From NCBI GenBank assembly GCA_905215095.1, contig CAJMOL010000079.1, forward strand, positions 1 through 6,832: a DNA stretch of 6,832 bases. The letters are read 5' to 3'. The DNA comes from an uncultured bacterium. GTDB taxonomy: Bacteria > Actinomycetota > Coriobacteriia > Coriobacteriales > Coriobacteriaceae. A program made the position numbers and the translations under genes. This document shows, piece by piece, positions 1 through 4,907 of this stretch. The notes beneath the pieces are model-generated. The model saw only the letters and a program-made list of their open reading frames with translations, was not told the origin of the DNA and searched no databases. Within the stretch, counting starts at the first letter, position 1. Every line of letters begins with the position of its first letter.

Positions 1-737
1 ACATCAAGTGCCGCATGACGGGCGTTCGTCCCAGCGCCGTCGTGGTCGTCGCAACCGCCCGTGCGCTTAAGTACAACGGCGGTGTTGCCAAGGCCGACCT
101 CAACGAGGAGAACCTCGAGGCACTCAAGGCTGGCATGCCCAACTTGCTGCGTCATGTCGACAACATCCAGAACGTTTATGGTCTGCCCTGCGTGGTCGCC
201 ATCAACCGCTTCCCGACGGACACCGAGGCTGAGCTTGCACTCATCGAGTCCGAGTGCCAGAAGCTCGGCGTCAACGTTAAGCTTTCTGAGGTCTGGGCCA
301 AGGGCGGCGAGGGCGCGCTCGAGCTGGCCGATGAGGTCATGCGTCTGATTGAGCAGCCGAGCGAGCTCAAGTTTGCCTACGAGGACGGTGCCGATGTGGC
401 CGACGCCCTCGAGGCCGTTGCCACCAAGGTCTACCGCGCCGACGGCGTCGACTTTACGCCGGCTGCCAAGCGCCAGCTCGCCGAGCTGCGCGAGAACGGC
501 TTTGGTAACCTGCCGGTGTGCGTCGCCAAGACGCAGTACAGCTTTAGCGACAACGCCAAGGCCCTGGGCGCTCCCGAGGGCTTCCGCATCACCGTGCGCG
601 AGCTCAAGGTTTCCGCCGGTGCCCACTTTGTGGTCGCGCTGACCGGCAGCGTTCTGACCATGCCCGGCCTGCCCAAGGTTCCCGCGGCCGAGAACATCGA
701 CGTCGACAACGACGGCAACATCACCGGCCTGTTCTAG
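1..737 (+). CDS. fhs: Formate--tetrahydrofolate ligase, C-terminal part (5' end outside window)
   Basis: This cytoplasmic enzyme joins formate to tetrahydrofolate using ATP, giving 10-formyl-THF for one-carbon metabolism (purines, fMet-tRNA). The reading frame is open from the left edge (first whole codon at 3) to TAG at 735-737. About 244 residues are present, against roughly 555 for the family, so the N-terminal half with the P-loop lies upstream of the window. Family-typical segments are visible: [15 protein letters not shown] near the left edge, [15 protein letters not shown] about 60 residues into the fragment, [15 protein letters not shown], and the hallmark C-terminus with [19 protein letters not shown] and a final NITGLF. 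The in-frame ATG at 15 is an internal methionine, because the residues before it (IKCR) continue the family alignment. A strong terminator follows 25 bp after the stop, so the gene is probably not co-transcribed with the next one. The identification is from memory of the family, but the motifs are very distinctive. Confidence 0.97.
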   Translation, partial: IKCRMTGVRPSAVVVVATARALKYNGGVAKADLNEENLEALKAGMPNLLRHVDNIQNVYGLPCVVAINRFPTDTEAELALIESECQKLGVNVKLSEVWAKGGEGALELADEVMRLIEQPSELKFAYEDGADVADALEAVATKVYRADGVDFTPAAKRQLAELRENGFGNLPVCVAKTQYSFSDNAKALGAPEGFRITVRELKVSAGAHFVVALTGSVLTMPGLPKVPAAENIDVDNDGNITGLF

Positions 738-762
738 GCCTGCCGCTCATAGCCGCTTGCAC

Positions 763-799
763 GCCCCGCCGCGCCTACCAAGGCCCGGCGGGGCTTTTT
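763..799 (+). terminator. Rho-independent terminator of fhs
   Basis: A 9-bp perfect GC stem (763-771 with 786-794) is followed directly by TTTTT (795-799). The loop can extend the stem past one C/C mismatch through GCCT (773-776) and AGGC (781-784), leaving a 4-nt loop. It lies 25 bp after the fhs stop. Confidence 0.93.
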
Positions 800-821
800 G
801 ATCCCTTGGGGACGGAAGGAT

Positions 822-864
822 TACGGATCATTTTGCGGCTGTTAGGTCAATGAGGCTATCCGTA
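822..864. other. Short inverted repeat in the fhs / zinc-ribbon gene intergenic region
   Basis: TACGGAT (822-828) is the exact reverse complement of ATCCGTA (858-864), with 29 nt between. It sits just outside element A and after the fhs terminator. It could be a weak hairpin, an operator-like pair or a chance match; a 7-bp arm in a short region is not strong evidence. I see nothing else in 800-874. Confidence 0.3.
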
Positions 865-874
865 TGGGGTCGTT

Positions 875-1036
875 CGTCCAAAACTATGCCGGTTTACTAC
901 GATGAATCGGTATACCTCGACCATATCTGGATTTTCTGATAATAGCCGATTCGTCTACCTGCAGTTTTGTTTTCTTGTAAAGTAGCGTGCTCAGGTTCGG
1001 GCGATTTATCGTAGTAAACCGGCATAGTTTTGGACG
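875..1036. repeat. Element A: 162-bp palindromic element with 35-bp arms
   Basis: The left arm 875-909 is the reverse complement of the right arm 1002-1036 over 35 positions, with only one non-Watson-Crick pair (G904 with T1007, a G-T wobble). The 92-nt interior (910-1001) is AT-richer than the surrounding genes and contains CGACCAT (918-924) and a 20-nt core (952-971) that recur in element B at identical offsets. No convincing ORF runs through it and no T-run follows the arms, so it does not look like an ordinary terminator; fhs already has one. I see no clear target-site duplication at the ends. Possible identities are a MITE-like palindromic repeat, a structured RNA, or a long cis-regulatory hairpin upstream of the 672-aa gene (its start is 102 bp further on). 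The structure is seen directly; the role is unknown. Confidence 0.85.
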
Positions 1037-1045
1037 TGGCGGCAA

Positions 1046-1057
1046 TGTTGCGCAACA
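1046..1057. promoter_or_regulatory. Perfect 12-bp palindrome, operator-like
   Basis: TGTTGCGCAACA is a perfect dyad 82 bp before the start of the 672-aa gene, just outside element A. A symmetric site at this distance suits a dimeric DNA-binding regulator, but I do not recognise the motif and see no clear -10/-35 pair beside it. It may be chance or part of the leader. Confidence 0.35.
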
Positions 1058-1128
1058 AGAATGGGGATTTCTCCCGTACGGTGTAGTTGGAAGAACTGCG
1101 CGGGCGCATTGCGGCTGCGACGAGAGAC

Positions 1129-1133
1129 GGGAG
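1129..1133 (+). promoter_or_regulatory. Shine-Dalgarno of the 672-aa zinc-ribbon protein
   Basis: GGGAG ends 5 nt before the ATG at 1139. It decides the start: the in-frame ATG at 1061 would add 26 residues with no family-like content ahead of the zinc ribbon. Confidence 0.75.
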
Positions 1134-1138
1134 ATGCG

Positions 1139-3157
1139 ATGTATTGCACCAAGTGCGGAGCTCAGATACCCGATGGCTCCACGTTTTGCACGAGCTGCGG
1201 CGCTCGCGTGGGCGGAGTTGAGGACCAGGCGGAGCCTGTGGCGTTTCCGGTAGGGGATGCGCCGGCGGCCGCTCCTGCGGGGCAGCACGCTCCTCAGGGT
1301 GCCTCGGCTCATATGGCGGCGCAGTCTCGTTATGAGGAGCCTATGACCGAGCCTGCTGAGGCCGCTCAGCCGTTTGTTCCGACGCCGCAACCCACGAAGC
1401 TCAAGCACAGGGGTCGCATCGTCGCGGCCGTTATCGGCGGCGTGGCCATTGTCGCCATTGTCGCCGCCATCGTGATCGTGCCGCGCATCGGCTCGTCGTC
1501 CGAGGTGACTTCGGGTGGCAAGGGCTACGTTGTCTGCGCATGCGAGACCAAAGTGCTGCCCAAGAACAGCAAGGGCAAAAAGCTCAAGAACTATACCGTC
1601 GAGCTGGCGCCAGCGAATGGCAAGGGCAAGAGCTACACCATTAAGGTCGATGGCGAGGACGGCTTTGCCATGGAGGACTTTGGCGAGCTGCCAGATCAGA
1701 AGTACCAAATGACCATCACCTCAGGCAAGGGCAAAAAGAAGAGCACGACCACCATGAAGGTGGACTATGCCAAGGAAGGCTCGGACGCCCCTAAGAACGT
1801 TGAGCTCACGCAGTCCAAGAAGGAGGCCAAGGCTTCTGCCAAGGCAGCGGTCAAGACGGCAGATGAGCTGTTCACCGACAAGATTCTCGAGTACCAGAAA
1901 AAGTACGGCGAGGGCGAGGCTGTTGAGTTCGATGAATATGCGCATGGAGCCCAGGGCGTGGCTTACGCTAAGCTCATTGACTTTGATGGTGATGGCCAAG
2001 ATGAACTGCTGATTGAGTATTCGGATGAGCCAGTGGACCGTGAGGATCAGGCCGTCGCTGCACATCTCGAAGTTTGGGCGTATAAAGATGGCGATATTAA
2101 AAAGGTATATTCGCCGGAGGTGAACGTGTCCGCTCAAGAAGCGTGTGTGTCTATCTGGCTTTGTGAATACGAAGGCAAGATTGGATTTGAACAATGGTTC
2201 GACCATGGGACGGCGATTAAACAAAGCGACGTCTCTGGCGAGAGTGGGCCTTCTGCCCACGAATACCAGGTTAAATTTATTGGATATGACGGCAAGTCAT
2301 TTAAAGCCATGACCGACCTTGTTGCCTCGAACGAAGTCGACTATGCCTTTTTAGGCGAGAATAGTGTCTTGTATGCGGACGAGAACTCGGTTAACAGAAC
2401 CATCGCAACGGTCGCCACGACGCTGGAACAGCTGAAGTCGAAGGACTCTGACGATGCGCAGGCGAGCTACGAGGCCGTCTCTGCCACGCAGGATGTCAAC
2501 TTTACGGCTGCGGTTGGCGAAGGACCGCTGAATCCGTCTCCCGATGACACGTGCCAGATCACGGCTACGTGGACCTACCCCCAGGTGAAAGGCCAGGGCG
2601 TGGGCGTCGCTAAGTTTAACAAGGATATGGCCCAGCTCGTCGCGGACACGCTCGACGCAAGCAAGCATGCCTCGATGGATGACGAGGACAGCCGCGTGAC
2701 CATGGTGTACACGGCCGAGATCGTCTCGATTGACGGTGATATCGCCTGCGTGCGTACGTTTACACGCAGCTATCAACCTCCATATCGATCGGTGCAAATG
2801 ACGAGGTCGGCTTACTACAACCTCAAGACGGGTGAACAGGTTTCGCTCGAGGACTCGCTTGCGCAGCACGGGCTCTCGTTCGATATCCTCAAGAGTGAGG
2901 CCAAGCAGGCAATTAAGACGGCAAAGCCGGATATGGACTCCGTGTCCGAAGACAACATCGACGATGACGATAACTACACCGAGGACCATTTCTACTACGA
3001 CGGCAAGGGCTATATCGTTGTCCTCGATACTGGTGAGTTTGACTGCATGGCATGGGATACGCACGACTTGGTTGCGCACGCATTCGACTCGAGCTATTCC
3101 AGTGGTCAGGACGTGACGCCCGAGCGAGCCAGGGCTACGTACGTACCCAATGAGTAA
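1139..3157 (+). CDS. Membrane-anchored zinc-ribbon protein with large outer region and RsiV/PdaC-like C-terminus
   Basis: This is a 672-aa protein of unknown function. The N-terminus is a compact zinc ribbon with two CxxC knuckles (C3/C6 and C17/C20). A low-complexity Ala/Pro/Glu linker follows (about 25-90), then basic KLKHRGR and one membrane helix (about 93-114), which suggests an N-in, C-out topology. Residues 120-230 look like a Lys/Gly/Ser-rich beta domain, and 231-262 is a charged helical stretch. DFDGDGQDEL (281-290) is a Ca-binding-like Asp loop of the kind found in VCBS/FG-GAP repeats. Residues about 478-650 show a pattern like the DUF4163/DUF3298 pair of RsiV and PdaC: a WTYPQVKG strand, an FNKDMAQLVADTL helix, then YYNLKTGEQVSLEDSL and a final FYYDGKGYIVVLD strand. 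That resemblance is from memory and is tentative. The start is set by the GGGAG at 1129-1133. It has its own terminator at 3185-3225, and palindromic elements lie on both sides. It could be a sensor of cell-envelope conditions or an adhesin-like surface protein. Confidence 0.88.
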   Translation: MYCTKCGAQIPDGSTFCTSCGARVGGVEDQAEPVAFPVGDAPAAAPAGQHAPQGASAHMAAQSRYEEPMTEPAEAAQPFVPTPQPTKLKHRGRIVAAVIGGVAIVAIVAAIVIVPRIGSSSEVTSGGKGYVVCACETKVLPKNSKGKKLKNYTVELAPANGKGKSYTIKVDGEDGFAMEDFGELPDQKYQMTITSGKGKKKSTTTMKVDYAKEGSDAPKNVELTQSKKEAKASAKAAVKTADELFTDKILEYQKKYGEGEAVEFDEYAHGAQGVAYAKLIDFDGDGQDELLIEYSDEPVDREDQAVAAHLEVWAYKDGDIKKVYSPEVNVSAQEACVSIWLCEYEGKIGFEQWFDHGTAIKQSDVSGESGPSAHEYQVKFIGYDGKSFKAMTDLVASNEVDYAFLGENSVLYADENSVNRTIATVATTLEQLKSKDSDDAQASYEAVSATQDVNFTAAVGEGPLNPSPDDTCQITATWTYPQVKGQGVGVAKFNKDMAQLVADTLDASKHASMDDEDSRVTMVYTAEIVSIDGDIACVRTFTRSYQPPYRSVQMTRSAYYNLKTGEQVSLEDSLAQHGLSFDILKSEAKQAIKTAKPDMDSVSEDNIDDDDNYTEDHFYYDGKGYIVVLDTGEFDCMAWDTHDLVAHAFDSSYSSGQDVTPERARATYVPNE

Positions 3158-3184
3158 GGTGGACCGCGAGGGATAAATTGAACT

Positions 3185-3225
3185 GTCCCCGGTGGCGCAA
3201 AACACAGCGCCGCCGGGGACTTTTT
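3185..3225 (+). terminator. Rho-independent terminator of the 672-aa gene
   Basis: A 14-bp stem (3185-3198 with 3207-3220; one G-T wobble at T3193/G3212) has an 8-nt A-rich loop and is followed by TTTTT (3221-3225). It lies 27 bp after the TAA stop. Confidence 0.95.
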
Positions 3226-3276
3226 GATGCTAATTGGCTCCGAAACAAGCTATCTGGGCCAGCCACGCCACGAAAA

Positions 3277-3424
3277 GCGCTCATCTACTACGTTTACCAG
3301 GGTTGGACCGACCATGGAGCGTTTTTTAACAGTGCGGCAAGACGTTTACCTGCGGTTTTGTTAACGCAGATATGGCTATGGTTGGCACCCTTGGGTTAAA
3401 CGTAGTAGATGGGCGCATTTTTTT
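3277..3424. repeat. Element B: palindromic element related to element A, ending in a T-run
   Basis: Arms 3277-3296 and 3397-3416 pair over 20 positions, with one G-T wobble (T3281/G3412). The conserved boundaries TACTACG (3286-3292) and CGTAGTA (3401-3407) enclose exactly 108 nt, as in element A (902-1009). The interior shares CGACCAT (3309-3315) and the 20-nt core (3343-3362, 18 of 20 identical) at the same offsets as A. A local CTGCG/CGCAG hairpin (3350-3354 with 3365-3369) is also possible. TTTTTTT (3418-3424) follows the right arm and AAAA (3273-3276) precedes the left arm, so this copy could also act as a two-way terminator between the converging 672-aa and 78-aa genes, although its roughly 100-nt loop is unusually long for that. 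An outer pair, TGGGCC (3255-3260) with GGCCCA (3432-3437), may extend it. Confidence 0.82.
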
Positions 3425-3430
3425 GGTGCA

Positions 3431-3464
3431 CGGCCCAAGAAGGGATCCGGCCCAAGAAGGGATC
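3431..3464. repeat. Perfect 17-bp tandem duplication
   Basis: CGGCCCAAGAAGGGATC occurs twice head to tail (3431-3447 and 3448-3464) with no mismatch, directly after the 78-aa gene's stop codon (reading on the minus strand) and 6 bp from the T-run of element B. Two exact copies suggest a recent slippage event. Confidence 0.93.
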
Positions 3465-3465
3465 A

Positions 3466-3702
3466 TTAGCCGCGCTGGAGGCCGAAGAGTTTGGCGTTGC
3501 GCTCGGCGACCATCATGTTGATATCGGCGATTTCCATCTCGCCGTCAATGTAGGGCTGGTAGGTGCCATATGGATCGCCGGCTCCCAAGCTGCAGCTTCC
3601 GCAGTTGTCACAACTGCCGTTGCCGCAGCCCGCGAGCGCTAGCCTGATGATCTCCTCGCGTTCGGCGCGCGTCGTGTCCTTGATGAGCTTGCTTTTTGCC
3701 AT
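3466..3702 (-). CDS. Small cysteine-cluster protein (78 aa), unknown function
   Basis: The 78-residue product has a Lys/Arg/Glu-rich helical N-terminus (about 1-25), then a tight cysteine cluster C26, C31, C34, C37 (C-x4-C-x2-C-x2-C) in a Gly/Ser/Asn-rich segment, and a C-terminal helix beginning near IADINMMVAERNAKLFG. Four closely spaced cysteines suit a Zn2+ or Fe-S site; the CxxCxxC part resembles ferredoxin-type ligands. There is no signal peptide or membrane segment, so it is probably cytoplasmic. The start at 3700-3702 is chosen because GAGGA (plus-strand complement 3709-3713) lies 6 nt ahead; the frame stays open to an ATG at 3774, but the added 24 residues look like noncoding translation. 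It stands alone, divergent from the 318-aa gene (138 bp between starts) and convergent with the 672-aa gene. I do not recognise the family. A RiPP-like precursor is possible but has no supporting neighbours. Confidence 0.75.
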   Translation of the reverse strand: MAKSKLIKDTTRAEREEIIRLALAGCGNGSCDNCGSCSLGAGDPYGTYQPYIDGEMEIADINMMVAERNAKLFGLQRG

Positions 3703-3708
3703 GACATA

Positions 3709-3713
3709 TCCTC
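3709..3713 (-). promoter_or_regulatory. Shine-Dalgarno of the 78-aa protein
   Basis: Read on the minus strand this is GAGGA, 6 nt before the ATG at 3702. It decides between this start and the upstream in-frame ATG at 3774. Confidence 0.7.
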
Positions 3714-3827
3714 GATTCGCTTGTGACCGTCGGCCGCGCATGTCTTGTAGATACCGGCGGGCTTTGCCCATCATAGGCTTTTGCGCGGGTAGAATGCATG
3801 GATAACTTGATGCTTACGGGCGACGGA

Positions 3828-3832
3828 AAGGA
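3828..3832 (+). promoter_or_regulatory. Shine-Dalgarno of the 318-aa membrane protein
   Basis: AAGGA lies 8 nt before the ATG at 3841. A TAGAAT at 3790-3795 could be a -10 box, but I see no good -35 at the expected distance. Confidence 0.7.
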
Positions 3833-3840
3833 ATCGTTGC

Positions 3841-4797
3841 ATGGACCAGGACAAGACGACCGTAATGGGTGGCTACGACTCCCCGCGGACGGGCAACGGC
3901 GCCGATGAGACCCGCGTCGTGCCGAATCCCGGCTACGCTGCCCCCGATACGACGCAGGCGTCGGCCGATCCCACGCGCGTTGTGAATTACGGAAACGCAG
4001 CGCAGGACCCGTATGGTGTCTCGTCGCGGAGTCCCTACGGCAACGCGGCGGCAGACCCTTATGATGACCTGCTGCAAAATCCCATTCCGCAACCTCAGCA
4101 GACGACATATATGCCGCGCACGGCACAACCGCGCTACGAGTCGCGCGACCGATATGCGCGCGAGCCGTATCGTGAGTATCCCAAGTCCATCCCCCAGTAT
4201 GGCGAGGACGAAGAGAGGAAGCCTTCGCGTTCGTCGAGCGTGATTAAGAAGATCCTCATCGTGCTGGCGATCTTCTTTGCCTTGTCGGTTGTGTTTGCCA
4301 TCGTGTCGGGCATGCTCAACAAGCGGGGCGCCACGACTGATACCACGGCCGAGCAGACCGAGACTACCCAGTCCGGCACCGTCGACCTGAGCGATATCCC
4401 GGGTCAGTACTGGTCCAACGCCAAGAAGCTCCTCAAGTCGCGTGGGGCCGATCTTTCGAATGCCGTGATTCTGACCGACGACGGCTCGACGCCCGTTGTT
4501 GATGCCAATTGGGTCGTGACGTCTGCCTACTATAACGACAACGGTAACCTCGAGATTCAGCTCACGCGCAAGGACGGCTCGTCGGGCAACGCGTCCGGCG
4601 ACCAGGGCGGCGCGGACAGCTCGAGCTCCAACACGCTGGAGGACCTGAGCAACAAGGCCCAGGAGCTTGGGGACAAGGCCCAAGAGCTGGGTGACACGGC
4701 TCAGAATCTCGGCGATACCGCACAGAACCTGGGCGATATGGCAACGAACGCCTGGGATGCCCTGCAAAATGGCATTTCGGGCGCGCAGGGAAACTAG
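3841..4797 (+). CDS. Single-pass membrane protein with PASTA-like outer domain and heptad-repeat tail
   Basis: The 318-aa product has four parts. Residues 1-130 form a hydrophilic, probably cytoplasmic tail rich in Pro, Tyr, Asn and Arg, with a recurring short motif: KTTVM (5-9), DETRVV (22-27) and DPTRVV (43-48). Residues 135-158 are one membrane helix preceded by basic KK. Residues about 180-241 (IPGQYWSNAKKLLKSRGADL, then VVDANWVVTSAY and LEIQLTR) resemble a PASTA or PASTA-like module, the type found outside the cell on PknB kinases and penicillin-binding proteins; this is by pattern only. After a Gly/Ser linker, residues 271-305 repeat a seven-residue unit of the DxAQxLG type, predicted helical. 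I infer a type II membrane topology with an envelope role and a possible kinase-phosphorylated tail. There is no kinase domain here. Transcription is divergent from the 78-aa gene and meets the CDF gene at a shared terminator. The family has no name I can give. Confidence 0.88.
   Translation: MDQDKTTVMGGYDSPRTGNGADETRVVPNPGYAAPDTTQASADPTRVVNYGNAAQDPYGVSSRSPYGNAAADPYDDLLQNPIPQPQQTTYMPRTAQPRYESRDRYAREPYREYPKSIPQYGEDEERKPSRSSSVIKKILIVLAIFFALSVVFAIVSGMLNKRGATTDTTAEQTETTQSGTVDLSDIPGQYWSNAKKLLKSRGADLSNAVILTDDGSTPVVDANWVVTSAYYNDNGNLEIQLTRKDGSSGNASGDQGGADSSSSNTLEDLSNKAQELGDKAQELGDTAQNLGDTAQNLGDMATNAWDALQNGISGAQGN
4651..4755 (+). repeat. 21-bp in-frame tandem repeats encoding heptads
   Basis: Four diverged 21-bp units (4651-4734) encode NKAQELG, DKAQELG, DTAQNLG and DTAQNLG. 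A degenerate fifth (4735-4755) encodes DMATNAW. The units differ mostly at codon third positions and conservative sites, so they are old enough to have drifted while keeping the heptad. Confidence 0.9.
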
Positions 4798-4831
4798 CGG
4801 TCGAGCGGCTAGAGCCTTAGCGGTGCAAACA

Positions 4832-4899
4832 AAAACGGGGCGCAGGATCGCGTGACCGGGCGCGTAGGCGCGTTGGTCGGCGGTCCTGCGTCCCATTTT
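4832..4899. terminator. Bidirectional terminator between convergent genes
   Basis: A 15-bp stem pairs 4837-4851 with 4880-4894 (two G-T wobbles) and has an inner GACC/GGTC extension (4854-4857 with 4875-4878). TTTT (4896-4899) follows on the plus strand, and the A-run AAAAA (4831-4835) before the left arm gives a T-run on the minus strand. It serves the 318-aa gene (+) and the CDF gene (-). Confidence 0.88.
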
Positions 4900-4907
4900 G
4901 TTGTTGA

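Noticed and set aside
875..1036. Integron attC site or CRISPR repeat as the explanation of element A
   Set aside because: Arms lack the attC end consensus (GTTRRRY type) and there is no integrase or cassette; there are no regularly spaced repeats and spacers.
1061..1138. A 26-residue N-terminal extension of the zinc-ribbon protein from an ATG at 1061
   Set aside because: The ATG at 1139 has GGGAG at the right distance and begins directly at the zinc ribbon; the extension has no family-like content.
884..3205. Long antisense frames at 884-1708, 1721-2260 and 2351-3205 opposite the 672-aa gene
   Set aside because: No recognisable domains, composition typical of reverse-frame translation in high-GC DNA, and the first and last run through the hairpin element or terminator.
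3427..3465. The 17-bp duplication as a transposon target-site duplication
   Set aside because: The two copies are directly adjacent with nothing between them, so they do not flank an insertion.
3814..4896. A 360-codon open frame antisense to the 318-aa gene
   Set aside because: It is a GC-driven shadow: Arg/Val/Leu-rich, no motifs, starting inside the bidirectional terminator, opposite a gene with clear domain structure and ribosome binding site.
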